Positions 48,815-57,167 of a stretch of DNA of 64,000 nt are shown here, one piece after another (the first letter of the stretch is position 1; the number at the start of each line of letters is the position of its first letter). This DNA comes from Schumannella sp. 10F1B-5-1 (GTDB taxonomy: Bacteria > Actinomycetota > Actinomycetes > Actinomycetales > Microbacteriaceae). Location of the stretch: the NCBI RefSeq assembly GCF_006517535.1, contig NZ_VHQH01000040.1:1-64000 (forward strand), given 5' to 3'. Under the pieces are notes generated by a model. It did no database searches and had not been told where the DNA came from. It saw nothing but the letters and a program-made list of their open reading frames with translations. A program made the translations under genes and the position numbers.

Positions 48815-50131
48815 CGGCGACGGCGGCCGGGTCGACGCGTCGCCGGACCGGCTCGTCGAGCTCGAGCGGGTGGATGCCGCGGGCCAGCGGCCGAGCAGCA
48901 GCACCGCCGCGGTGAGCAGGATCGAGCCCATCACCGCGAAGCGGAGGTCGAGGAACCACTCCATGACCGCGAAGGCCGGCACGAAGGTCAGCGCGGCCGC
49001 CGTCACGACGACGGCGAGCGGCGGGGTCGCCGTGATCTCGCGCGGCGCCTCCCAGCGCCCGACGAGGAATGACAGACCGAACAGCGCCACGAGCACGACC
49101 AGGTAGAGCATCGGCCGGCTCCACCACCAGCTCGCCGTGCCCGGCTGCGGACTCGCACCCGGGATGAGCAGCAGCACGCCCGACAGGATGATGATGAGCG
49201 GCAGGTGCCAGAGGTAGATCGTCATCAGTCGGGTGCCCACGAGGAAGACGACCGCCCGCGCGCCGCGCGTGCGCATGAGGGCCGAGAGTGCCGGGCGCAG
49301 CAGGCGCAGCACGCAGGCCTGCGCGAGCCCGAGCGCCACGAGCGGCAGCGTCGGGGGATTGAGGTTCGTGAGCATGTCGTCGGCGTAGGGGCCCCAGACC
49401 GTCATCGGGACGAGCGAGGCGTAGGCGACGGCCGCGAGCAGCAGCAGCTGCCACCACCGCCGGGCGGCGAACCAGCCGTCGGCGTAGAAGAACCCGATCT
49501 GCTGCACGAGCAGCCAGACGAAGAACAGGTTCGCCACGCCGATCATGTCGATCCCGGTCGAGTAGCGGAGCGCATCCACGATCACCGCCCCGGCCAGCAG
49601 CACCAGCAGCGTCGCGCGCGGTGCGCGGGTGTGGAACCGCACCATGACCGGCACCATCGCCTGGCACAGCGTGTAGGCGGCGATGAACCACAGCGGCGCC
49701 CCGGCGCCGGTCGCCACGACATCGATCAGCTCGGGATCGACGAGACCGGAGAGCTGAACGCCGCCGAGCACGACGACATAGAAGAGGAAGAGCGGCAGGG
49801 CGGGCTGGGCCAGGCGCAGCACGCGGTTGCGCACGTAGTCGGCGGCCGATCCGCCGCGACGCACGAGACTGCGCCAGGCGGTCAGACTGGCGAAGCCGCC
49901 GACGACGAAGAACAGCGGCATGATCTGGCCGGCCCAGGTGACGCCGGCGAACCAGGCCTGGTTCTCGAGCGGACGCGAGACGACGAGCGCGCCCGTCGCA
50001 TCCCGGCCGACCCCCACCATCAGCAGATGGATGACCACGACGAGCAGCACGCAGAACACCCGGGCGATGTCGAGCGTGAGGTCGCGCTTCGACAGGTCGA
50101 TCGCGGAGGCTTTCGCGGCGGCGTCGGTCAC
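48800..50131 (-). CDS. acyltransferase 3 family membrane protein
   Basis: A 443-aa integral membrane protein with about ten helices. It fits the acyltransferase-3/OafA type: RDLTLDIARVFCVLLVVVIHL near the start contains the family His, then MPLFFVVGGFASL and RVLRLAQPALPLFL. It probably O-acetylates a cell-envelope glycan or lipid. TAGGGT ends 6 nt before the GTG at 50131 (leaderless). The last residues are encoded in the tandem duplication described at 48781-48814. Confidence 0.87.
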   Translation of the reverse strand: MTDAAAKASAIDLSKRDLTLDIARVFCVLLVVVIHLLMVGVGRDATGALVVSRPLENQAWFAGVTWAGQIMPLFFVVGGFASLTAWRSLVRRGGSAADYVRNRVLRLAQPALPLFLFYVVVLGGVQLSGLVDPELIDVVATGAGAPLWFIAAYTLCQAMVPVMVRFHTRAPRATLLVLLAGAVIVDALRYSTGIDMIGVANLFFVWLLVQQIGFFYADGWFAARRWWQLLLLAAVAYASLVPMTVWGPYADDMLTNLNPPTLPLVALGLAQACVLRLLRPALSALMRTRGARAVVFLVGTRLMTIYLWHLPLIIILSGVLLLIPGASPQPGTASWWWSRPMLYLVVLVALFGLSFLVGRWEAPREITATPPLAVVVTAAALTFVPAFAVMEWFLDLRFAVMGSILLTAAVLLLGRWPAASTRSSSTSRSGDASTRPPSPLSRA

Positions 50132-50453
50132 TCCGCCACCCTAGGGCGGCCGGGTCGCGGCCGGGATCAGGGGTCGCCTGGGTTGTGGGATTCCGTCGCG
50201 GGCATGTGCCAGGGGAGGAGAGGGCCAGCACTTCGCCGGGCTCCGGTCAGGCTTCTGCCAGGAGGGTCGGGGCACACTGGATGTCGACCTTCCCGGCTCC
50301 GACGCATCTGACCGCGTCGTGCGGGCTGGGGGAGTCCCCGCGTGACATCGCCGCGTCGCCCCGCGCCGATGTCCTGGATGCGTCGGCGTGCCCTCGCCGT
50401 CGTGAATGCGGGCCGCCCGCATCCGCCCCGAACCCGACCAGGAGCAGAACGAC
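50132..50453. other. 322-bp gap: acyltransferase promoter and long leader of the M23 gene
   Basis: The left edge holds the acyltransferase -10 box (minus strand). The rest is GC-rich with several short complementary stretches and a GGAG at 50441 serving the M23 gene. An open frame (ATG 50281 to TGA 50457) ends in the M23 start but has no supporting signal. No recognised riboswitch core is seen. A structured 5' leader remains possible. Confidence 0.35.
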
Positions 50454-51212
50454 GTGACCCGAGCCCGCCGCGCCACGCATCGCGTCGCCCCCGCGCCCGC
50501 CTACCGTCGTCGTGCCGTGGCAGCCCCGCGTCCGGTTCCCGACGTGCGCCTCGGCGGCTTCCTGCACCTCAAGCGCCCGGTCGTCGCGATCAGCGCGGCC
50601 CTGTTCTCGCTCGCGCTCATCGGCGTGCACGAGGCGCCCGCCGCCGCCGACGTCATCTCGGCCGCCGACCCGCACCGTCAGGCCGCGGCCTTCGCCTCGA
50701 CCAGCGCGAGCCTGCCCACGGCGCTGCAGGTGCCGGCCGCCGTCAGCGCGGTCTCGGCCGAGCGCGACGGCTACGAGGTGGAGCAGCTCGACCAGGTGAT
50801 GTGGCCGCTCGACCCGAGCACTCGCATCTCGAGCTACTTCGGCCCGCGGCCCGCGCCGTGCGCCGTCTGCTCGTCGAACCACCACGGCATCGACTGGGTG
50901 CCCGGCATGGGTACGCCGATCCTCGCGATCGCCGACGGCGTCGTGAGCGAGTCGGGCACCGGCGGAGAGCTCGGCTGGCACGTCACGGTCAAGCACACCT
51001 TCCAGGACGGCGAGGTCGTCGAGAGCGTCTACGGTCACATGCTCGCCGGCACCATGAAGCTCAAGAAGGGCGACGTGATCACGCGCGGGCAGATCCTCGG
51101 CGCGGTCGGCAGCACCGGCGCGAGCACGGGCGCCCATCTGCACTTCGGCATCCTCGTCGGCGGCAAGGCCATCGAGCCCCTCGCCTGGATGCGCGCGCAC
51201 GTCAACTCCTGA
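50454..51212 (+). CDS. M23-family metallopeptidase (LytM-like), exported
   Basis: A 252-aa cell-wall peptidase. There is a basic N-terminus, one hydrophobic helix (about 45-62) with a following Ala-rich cleavage region, then the LytM domain (about 115-245): SYFGPR, zinc ligands in HHGIDWVPGMG and HLHFG, and YGHM..G. It cleaves peptidoglycan cross-links or acts as an activator. The GTG at 50454 has GGAG 9 nt upstream and is preferred over an ATG 48 nt earlier. Confidence 0.9.
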   Translation: MTRARRATHRVAPAPAYRRRAVAAPRPVPDVRLGGFLHLKRPVVAISAALFSLALIGVHEAPAAADVISAADPHRQAAAFASTSASLPTALQVPAAVSAVSAERDGYEVEQLDQVMWPLDPSTRISSYFGPRPAPCAVCSSNHHGIDWVPGMGTPILAIADGVVSESGTGGELGWHVTVKHTFQDGEVVESVYGHMLAGTMKLKKGDVITRGQILGAVGSTGASTGAHLHFGILVGGKAIEPLAWMRAHVNS

Positions 51213-51240
51213 GCCTCGGCGCGACAGGTAGCGTGGTCGG

Positions 51241-51735
51241 GTGAGCGCCCCCGTCATCCGTCCGATCTCCGCCGACGACCTGGCCGCGCTCGTGGCGATC
51301 AACGACGCCGCGCATCCGGCCGTGCCGATCACGGGTGTCGACGAGATGCGCGCGCTGGTCGCGGAGAGCGCCATCGCGGTCGCGGTGGACGACGGCGAGG
51401 TCGCCGGCTTCCTGCTCGCGATGGAGCCCGGCCTCGACTACGCGAGCGAGAACTACCGCTGGTTCGCCGAGCGCTCCGACAGCTTCCTCTATGTCGACCG
51501 CATCGTGCTCGACGAGCGCCTGCGCGGTCAGGGCGTGGGCCGGCGCCTCTACGAGGCCGTCTTCGACCGCGCGCGGCTGGCCGGATTCGGCGAGGTCGAC
51601 TGCGAGGTCAACGTCGACCCGCCGAATCCGGGCTCGCTCGCGTTCCACGCGCGCATGGGGTTCGAGGAGGTCGGGCGCCAGTCGACCAAGGGCGGCGAGT
51701 TCGTGGTCTCGCTGCTCGCCGCGCCGGTCGACTGA
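51241..51735 (+). CDS. GNAT-family N-acetyltransferase
   Basis: A 164-aa acetyltransferase: IRPISADDLAALVAINDAAH, the acetyl-CoA loop VLDERLRGQGVGRRLYEAVF (RGQGVG), NVDPPNPGSLAFHARMGFEEVGRQ. Substrate unknown. TAGCGT (51229-51234) ends 6 nt before the GTG (leaderless). A strong hairpin follows the stop. Confidence 0.9.
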   Translation: MSAPVIRPISADDLAALVAINDAAHPAVPITGVDEMRALVAESAIAVAVDDGEVAGFLLAMEPGLDYASENYRWFAERSDSFLYVDRIVLDERLRGQGVGRRLYEAVFDRARLAGFGEVDCEVNVDPPNPGSLAFHARMGFEEVGRQSTKGGEFVVSLLAAPVD

Positions 51736-51754
51736 GTGCGCCAGGAGCGGACAG

Positions 51755-51789
51755 CCCCGGATGCACGGCTCTCGTGCATCCACCCGGGG
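51755..51789 (+). terminator. stem-loop between the GNAT gene and the next gene
   Basis: GGATGCACG (51759-51767) and CGTGCATCC (51773-51781) form a perfect inner stem; outer CCCC and GGGG extend it over a 3-nt asymmetry. It ends 2 nt before TAGCCT, the -10 box of the following gene. Confidence 0.7.
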
Positions 51790-51802
51790 TTAGCCTGACC
51801 TC

Positions 51803-52102
51803 GTGCTCGAACAGCAGATCGGTCTCGTGCGCGGCGTCGCCGCGCTGATCGGCCTGCTCGCCGACGGCGCCGCCGACCTGCTCGGCCTGTCGCTCGCGCT
51901 GCTGGTCGTGCTCTCGCTCGCCGGCGCGGCCGTCGTCGCGGCCCTCGTGCTGCTGCGGGTCACCGGCTCCACCGCGGCACCGCCGCAGGGGGCCGCGCGC
52001 CCGCGTCGCCCGCAGCTGCTGCTCGCCCCGCCCGCGTCGCATCCCGACGCCCGCGGTCACGCGCGCCCGCGAGCCCCGGGCTCGCTCCTGCCGGCCGCCT
52101 AG
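51803..52102 (+). CDS. small membrane protein with Pro/Arg-rich tail (DUF6412-like)
   Basis: A 99-aa protein: an amphipathic start (VLEQQIGLVRGVAALIGLLA), one transmembrane helix (about 27-50, LSLALLVVLSLAGAAVVAALVLL) and a disordered Pro/Arg/Ala-rich tail. TAGCCT (51791-51796) ends 6 nt before the GTG. It sits upstream of a YidC-like insertase gene; that pairing and the layout suggest the DUF6412 family, from memory rather than alignment. Confidence 0.6.
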   Translation: MLEQQIGLVRGVAALIGLLADGAADLLGLSLALLVVLSLAGAAVVAALVLLRVTGSTAAPPQGAARPRRPQLLLAPPASHPDARGHARPRAPGSLLPAA

Positions 52103-52260
52103 TCCGCCCGCAGCACCTCGATCGCGCTCCGCCGCGACGCGCTCCGCCGTCTCCCGACGGCGCCTGCGCGCGTCATCGTCCGGCACGTCGTGCGTCCGCT
52201 GCGAGGGGACCCGTCGGTCATCGCCGACCCGTTCCCCTTCTCTGGCAGGAGCCGACTTCC

Positions 52261-53028
52261 ATGAACCCCTTCGACATCCCCGTCGTGGCCGCGCTGCTCG
52301 CGGCCGCATCCCAGGCGCTCGGCGCGCTGGGATCGCTCGTCACCCCGGCCGTCGCGATCGTGATCGTGACCGTGCTGATCCGCCTCGCCCTCATCCCCGT
52401 CAACGCCTCGGTCGTGCGCGCCGAGGGTCATCGCCGACGGCTCGCGCCGCGCCTCGCCGAGCTGCGCCGCCGGCACGCGAAGAACCCCGAGAAGCTGCAG
52501 GCCGCCACCCTCGACCTCTATCGCGACGAGAAGGTGTCGCCTTTCGCCGGGATGCTGCCGGCGCTCGCGCAGGCGCCCGTGCTCGGCCTGGTCTACGGCG
52601 TCTTCACCCAGCCCCGCATCGGCGGCGCCGTCAATCCGCTGTTCTCGGCGACCCTCGGCGGAGCGCCGCTCGGCGAGCACCCGCTCGACGCGCTGCTGCG
52701 GCTCGACCCCTCGGCCTGGGTGGGCGTGACGGTGCTCGCGATCATCGCGGTGGTCGCGTGGTTCCACCGGCGTCAGGCCCAGCAGCTGGCCGACCCCGCG
52801 CTCGCCGCGGCCAGCGGCACGCTCGCGCGGGTTCTCGGCTGGATGCCGTTCCTGACGGTCGTCTTCGCCGCGATCGTGCCGCTGGCGGCGACCCTCTACC
52901 TGGCCGCGTCGACCGCCTGGACGCTGGGGGAGCGGGCCGTGATGCGCCAGGTGCTGTGGCCGCGGCTCGGCGTCGACCCGCGGCCTGGGCGACCCGGTCG
53001 TCCTGAGCGCCCGGCTCCCGCATCCTGA
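52261..53028 (+). CDS. YidC/Oxa1-family membrane protein insertase (short form)
   Basis: A 255-aa integral membrane protein. AIVIVTVLIRLALIPVNASVVRAEGHRRRLAPRL contains the first core helix and basic loop of YidC. KLQAATLDLYRDEKVSPFAGMLPALAQAPVLGLVYGVF is the hairpin and second helix. Two or three more helices follow. It lacks the large periplasmic domain and is shorter than the main YidC beside dnaA/rpmH, so it is a second, specialised copy. AGGAG precedes the ATG. The 158-bp gap before it holds nothing recognised. Confidence 0.85.
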   Translation: MNPFDIPVVAALLAAASQALGALGSLVTPAVAIVIVTVLIRLALIPVNASVVRAEGHRRRLAPRLAELRRRHAKNPEKLQAATLDLYRDEKVSPFAGMLPALAQAPVLGLVYGVFTQPRIGGAVNPLFSATLGGAPLGEHPLDALLRLDPSAWVGVTVLAIIAVVAWFHRRQAQQLADPALAAASGTLARVLGWMPFLTVVFAAIVPLAATLYLAASTAWTLGERAVMRQVLWPRLGVDPRPGRPGRPERPAPAS

Positions 53029-53053
53029 GCCCGACGCGGGTTAGGGTCGGGGC

Positions 53054-53935
53054 ATGGCGTCAGCTGTGCCGTCGGTGTCGATCGTCATCCCGGCGTACAA
53101 CGAGGAGTCGACGATCGCCGACTGCGTCGCGGCGGCGCTCGAGCAGACCACGCCGGCGCACGAGATCCTCGTCGTCGACAACCTCTCGACCGACCGCACC
53201 GCGGCGATCGTCGAGGCGCTGCAGGCCTCGCATCCCGACGCCCCGGTCCGGCTGCTGAAGCAGGATGCGGCGCAGGGCCTCATCCCGACCCGTGACTTCG
53301 GGCTCGACGCGGCGACCGGCGACGTGCTGGCGCGCATCGACGCCGACTCGGTGCTCGAGCCCGACTGGGTGGCGCAGGCGCAGCGCATCTTCAGCGACGA
53401 GACCGTCGGCGCGGCGACCGGCCCGGTGGCCTATTACGACATGCCGCTGCGCCGCTTCGGGCATCGCGCCGACGACCGCGTGCGGCGGGCGATCCTGCGC
53501 CTCGCCGACGACTACCACTTCCTCTTCGGCAGCAACATGGCGCTGCGGGCGAGCGCCTGGCGCGACATCCGGGCGCACGTGTGCCGCGACGAGGCCGACG
53601 AGTTCCACGAGGACATCGACCTCTCGATCCACCTCTTCGAGCGCGGACACCGGGTCGTCTACGACTCCGACCTGGTGGCGGGGATGTCGGCCCGGCGCCT
53701 CGACGACAACCCGCGGCAGTACTACCACTACGTGGGGCGGTGGGAGCGCACCTATGCGGCGCACGCGATCCGCAACCCCGCGCTGCGCGCGCCGATGATC
53801 GTGTTCGCCACGATCTATCCGCTGCTCAAGGGCGTGCGCGACGTGCAGCAGCGCACCGAGCAGCTGCGGCGGATGACGGCGCAGCTGACCGAGGCCGCTC
53901 AGGCGGGCGGGGCCGGGCGCATCCGCGAGGACTGA
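53054..53935 (+). CDS. family 2 glycosyltransferase
   Basis: A 293-aa GT2 enzyme: VSIVIPAYNEESTIADCV, DNLSTDRTAAIVEAL, VLARIDADSVLEPDWV (metal-binding DxD), then DEFHEDIDLSIHLFERGHRVVYD with the ED acceptor motif. No transmembrane helices are clear. It probably transfers a sugar to a lipid or glycan; acceptor unknown. TAGGGT (53042-53047) ends 6 nt before the ATG. It lies just upstream of a TPP riboswitch but is not part of that unit. Confidence 0.9.
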   Translation: MASAVPSVSIVIPAYNEESTIADCVAAALEQTTPAHEILVVDNLSTDRTAAIVEALQASHPDAPVRLLKQDAAQGLIPTRDFGLDAATGDVLARIDADSVLEPDWVAQAQRIFSDETVGAATGPVAYYDMPLRRFGHRADDRVRRAILRLADDYHFLFGSNMALRASAWRDIRAHVCRDEADEFHEDIDLSIHLFERGHRVVYDSDLVAGMSARRLDDNPRQYYHYVGRWERTYAAHAIRNPALRAPMIVFATIYPLLKGVRDVQQRTEQLRRMTAQLTEAAQAGGAGRIRED

Positions 53936-53954
53936 GCGCGCTAGACTCGCGCCC

Positions 53955-54049
53955 AGAACACGGGAGTCCGGTGAGCCGGGCTGAGAGGAAGCTTCTCCAA
54001 GCTTCGACCGTCGAACCTGATCCGGATCATGCCGGCGCAGGGAGGCATC
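53955..54049 (+). ncRNA. TPP (THI-element) riboswitch
   Basis: The conserved TPP core is clear: CGGGAGTCCGG, GAGCCGGGCTGAGAGG, CCGTCGAACCTGATCCGGAT and CATGCCGGCGCAGGGAGG, in order and with usual spacing. TAGACT at 53942-53947 is the -10 box and places the transcript start just before the aptamer. It controls the downstream ECF transporter genes in response to thiamine pyrophosphate. Confidence 0.95.
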
Positions 54050-54076
54050 TCACGGGCCGGCGCCGCCGCCCCATCC

Positions 54077-54103
54077 CGTGCCCACCTTCAGGGAAGGGGC
54101 ACG
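54077..54103 (+). promoter_or_regulatory. expression-platform hairpin covering the ykoE ribosome binding site
   Basis: CGTGCCCaCCTTC (54077-54089) pairs with GAAGGGGCACG (54093-54103) with one bulge and a 3-nt loop. The right arm contains AAGGGG, the ribosome site 7 nt before the GTG. Ligand-bound aptamer would be expected to favour this hairpin and block translation. Confidence 0.7.
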
Positions 54104-54106
54104 TCA

Positions 54107-54754
54107 GTGACCGCATCATCCACCTCCGTCTCGCCCGGCCCGGCCGGCTCTCCCGCGCGCCCGAAGCGCCGCATCGTCTGGCGGTGGCGCGTCGTCGACA
54201 TCGTCGTCGCGGCCGTGCTCGGCGTCGCGCTCGGGTTCGTATTCCTCGCCTGGAATGTCGGATACCTCGCGCCCAAGGCCGTGATCGAGCCGCTGCTGCC
54301 CGGCATCCAGGGGCTCGTCAACGGCCCGTGGCTGCTGGCCGGTGTCATCGGCGGGCTCGTGATCCGCAAGCCCGGCGCCGCGATCTTCACCGAGGTCGTC
54401 GCCGCGGTCGTCTCAGCGCTCGTCGGCAATCAGTGGGGCGGGCTGCCGACGATCGAGGCGGGCCTCGTGCAGGGGCTCGGCGCCGAACTCGTGCTGCTCG
54501 TCTTCCTCTACTCGGGGCGTCTTCCGGTCGCCGTGCTGGCGGGGGCGGGTGCCGGACTCGCCGGTGCGATCAACGACCTGGTTTTCTGGTATGCCGGATC
54601 GGGACCGACCTTCTCGATCGCCTACCTGGTGTCGTCGATCGTGTCGGGCGCGGTGCTCGCGGGCCTGCTGGGCTGGCTCGTGACGCGCGCGCTCGCCGCG
54701 ACGGGCGTGCTGAGCCGCTTCGCCTCGGGACGCGAGCTGCGCGCCGAGGTCTGA
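54107..54754 (+). CDS. ykoE: ECF transporter S component, YkoE-type (thiamine precursor uptake)
   Basis: A 215-aa membrane protein with about six helices: RWRVVDIVVAAVLGVALGFVFLAWN, KPGAAIFTEVVAAVVSALVGNQWG, and AGAGAGLAGAINDLVFWY are typical of the YkoE family. It gives substrate specificity, predicted hydroxymethylpyrimidine or thiamine, to the ECF module encoded downstream. GTG start. Under TPP riboswitch control. Confidence 0.92.
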   Translation: MTASSTSVSPGPAGSPARPKRRIVWRWRVVDIVVAAVLGVALGFVFLAWNVGYLAPKAVIEPLLPGIQGLVNGPWLLAGVIGGLVIRKPGAAIFTEVVAAVVSALVGNQWGGLPTIEAGLVQGLGAELVLLVFLYSGRLPVAVLAGAGAGLAGAINDLVFWYAGSGPTFSIAYLVSSIVSGAVLAGLLGWLVTRALAATGVLSRFASGRELRAEV

Positions 54755-54756
54755 GC

Positions 54757-56403
54757 ATGGCGGGTGCGGAGGTGTCGGGGACGGACGCGGGTGCCGGTGT
54801 CGGCGCCGCGGCGGTCCCCGGCACCTCGACCGCGGACGCGTCGGGCGCCGAGTGGGTCGTGGATGCGCGGCGCTGGGGCTGGCGACACGCCGGCCGCCGC
54901 GCGCCCGCCGTCAGCGGCCTCGACCTGCGCGTCGCGCGCGGCGAGCGGGTGCTGCTGCTCGGTCCCTCGGGGTCGGGCAAGTCGACCCTGCTCGCCGCGC
55001 TCGCGGGCGTGCTCGGCGGCGACGAGGACGGGGAGGCGCAGGGCGAGCTGCTGATCGCGGGGGAGCGGGCGCAGGATGCGCGCGGTCGCGCCGGACTCGT
55101 GCTGCAGGACCCGGATGCGCAGATGATCATGGCGCGCGTCGGCGACGACACCGCCTTCGGCCCCGAGAACCTGGCCGTTCCGCGCGAGGAGATCTGGCGC
55201 CGCGTCGACGCTGCGCAGCGGGCCGTGGGGCTGCGCCTCGATCCGGACCGCGAGACCCACCAGCTGTCGGGCGGGCAGAAGCAGCGGCTCGCGCTCGCGG
55301 GCGTGCTGGCGATGCGCCCCGAGCTGCTGCTGCTCGACGAGCCGACGGCGAACCTCGACCCCGAGGGCGCCGTCGAGGTGCGGAATGCGGTGGCCGCTGT
55401 GCTGACCGACACCGGCGCGACCGCAGTGATCGTCGAGCATCGCGTGGATCTGTGGTGGCCGCTCGCGACGCGTGTCGTCGTGATCGACCCGGGCGGCGGG
55501 CTGATCGCCGATACGACGCCGGAGCAGGCCGCGGGCGAGCTCGGCGGCATGCTCGCGGCCCGCGGGGTCTGGGTGCCGGGGCGGCGTGCCGCGGCCGTGT
55601 TCGCGACCGTGTCCGTCGCCGAGCCCGGCACCGCATCCATCGACCCGGTCGCCGACGCGCCGCTGCTCGTCGCCCGCGATCTCGCCGTCGCGCGTCGACG
55701 CGGCGCGCCCGTGCAGACCGGGATCGAGCTCGACCTGCGCGCCGGCGAGGTGCTCGCGATCACCGGGCCGAACGGCGCCGGCAAGTCGACGCTCGCCCTC
55801 ACGCTCGCCGGACTCCTCCCTCCGGAGTCCGGCGAGCTGAGCGCGGGCGACGGGCTCGCCGCGGGAGCGGGCGCACGCCCGTGGCGCTGGCGCTCGCGGC
55901 AGCTGCTCACGCGCGTGGGCGCCGTGTTCCAGAACCCCGAGCACCAGTTCCTGGCGTCGACCGTGCGCGACGAGCTCGCGATCGGGCCGCGCGAGCTGCG
56001 ACGGCCCCGCGACGAGATCGAGGCCCGTGTCGACGAGCTGCTCGAGCGTCTGCGCCTCGCTCCGCTCGCGGGGGCGAGCCCGTTCAGCCTCTCGGGCGGG
56101 CAGAAGCGGCGCCTGTCGGTGGGCACGGCGCTCGCGACGCGGCCGCGCATCCTGGTGCTCGACGAGCCTACCTTCGGCCAGGATGCGACGGGCTGGGCCG
56201 AGCTCGTCGCCCTGCTCGACGAGGTGCGGGCCGAGGGCTGCGCGATCGTCGCGGTCACGCATGATCACGAGCTGATCGCGGCGCTCGGCGCCCGCGAGCT
56301 GCGGCTGGCGGCCGGACCCGACACCGCGGGCGGAGACACCCGCCTCCCCGCTGCGGGCTCCGCCGGGGCTCCCGTGGCGCTGCAGGATCGGGCGCGCCCG
56401 TGA
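54757..56403 (+). CDS. ykoD: ECF transporter duplicated ATPase subunit, YkoD-type
   Basis: A 548-aa protein with two ABC domains fused in tandem. The first has LLGPSGSGKSTLLA, LSGGQKQR and LLLLDEPTANLDPEG; the second has ITGPNGAGKSTLAL, LSGGQKRR and ILVLDEPTFGQD. It powers uptake with YkoE and YkoC. The ATG lies 2 nt after the ykoE stop, and its own stop overlaps the next GTG. Confidence 0.93.
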   Translation: MAGAEVSGTDAGAGVGAAAVPGTSTADASGAEWVVDARRWGWRHAGRRAPAVSGLDLRVARGERVLLLGPSGSGKSTLLAALAGVLGGDEDGEAQGELLIAGERAQDARGRAGLVLQDPDAQMIMARVGDDTAFGPENLAVPREEIWRRVDAAQRAVGLRLDPDRETHQLSGGQKQRLALAGVLAMRPELLLLDEPTANLDPEGAVEVRNAVAAVLTDTGATAVIVEHRVDLWWPLATRVVVIDPGGGLIADTTPEQAAGELGGMLAARGVWVPGRRAAAVFATVSVAEPGTASIDPVADAPLLVARDLAVARRRGAPVQTGIELDLRAGEVLAITGPNGAGKSTLALTLAGLLPPESGELSAGDGLAAGAGARPWRWRSRQLLTRVGAVFQNPEHQFLASTVRDELAIGPRELRRPRDEIEARVDELLERLRLAPLAGASPFSLSGGQKRRLSVGTALATRPRILVLDEPTFGQDATGWAELVALLDEVRAEGCAIVAVTHDHELIAALGARELRLAAGPDTAGGDTRLPAAGSAGAPVALQDRARP

Positions 56404-57167
56404 GCGCGATCGCGGCGCGCGTCGCCGCCGTCAACCCGGTCGCGCGCCTGCTCGCCTCGGTGCCGCTCGTGCTCGGTCTCGTCTTCACGATCGACCCGGT
56501 GTCGGCGGGCGTCGCGCTCGCGCTGGAGCTGCTGCTCATGCCGCTCACCGGCATCGGCTGGCGCCGCTTCTGGCGGGTGACCCGCATCGTCTGGATCGTC
56601 GCGCCGCTCGGCGCGGTCACGATCCTGCTCTACGGCCAGGCGTCGGGCGCCGTGCTGTTCTCCTGGGCGGTCGTGCACGTCACCGAGGGCTCGGTGCTGC
56701 TCGCGATCGCGTCGCTGCTGCGCGTGCTCGCGATCGCGCTCCCGGCTGTCGTACTGTTCGCCGGTGTCGACCCGACCGACCTCGCCGACGGCCTCGGGCA
56801 GGTGCTGCGCCTGCCGCAGCGCTTCGTGATCGGCGCGCTCGCCGGGCTGCGGATGCTCGCCCTGCTGCACGACGACTGGCGCGCGATCACGCTCGCGCGA
56901 CGCGCCCGCGGACTCGGCGACCACCGCGGCCCGGGCGCGCTCGTGCGGCAGTGCTTCGGCCTGCTCGTGCTCGCGCTGCGCCGCGGCGGCCTGCTCGCGA
57001 CGGCGATGGAGGCGCGCGGATTCGGCGGCGACACCCCGCGCACCTGGGCGCGCCCCTCGCGGTTCGGCCGGGCCGAGGTCGCGCTGATCGGCGTGGGCGC
57101 GCTCGTGGCCGCGGTCGCCGTGACCGCCGCCGTGGTGACCGGGAGCTGGCGGTTCATCGGTGGCTGA
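56400..57167 (+). CDS. ykoC: ECF transporter T component, YkoC/CbiQ-type
   Basis: A 255-aa transmembrane subunit with about five helices. The two coupling Ala-Arg-Gly type motifs are visible as LARRARGLG and TAMEARGFG, which dock the ATPase. GTG start overlapping ykoD by 4 bp; completes the S-AA-T set. Confidence 0.92.
   Translation: MSAIAARVAAVNPVARLLASVPLVLGLVFTIDPVSAGVALALELLLMPLTGIGWRRFWRVTRIVWIVAPLGAVTILLYGQASGAVLFSWAVVHVTEGSVLLAIASLLRVLAIALPAVVLFAGVDPTDLADGLGQVLRLPQRFVIGALAGLRMLALLHDDWRAITLARRARGLGDHRGPGALVRQCFGLLVLALRRGGLLATAMEARGFGGDTPRTWARPSRFGRAEVALIGVGALVAAVAVTAAVVTGSWRFIGG

Noticed and set aside
50160-50300. c-di-AMP (ydaO/yuaA) riboswitch upstream of the M23 gene
   Set aside because: The gene type and leader length fit, but the conserved GGUGAAUC-like and CAGCUAACC-like core elements could not be found; only loose G-rich similarity.
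50281-50457. 58-codon ORF ending exactly in the M23 start codon overlap
   Set aside because: Any frame meeting a GTGA start ends there, so the overlap is expected by chance; no ribosome site at suitable distance and no recognisable protein.
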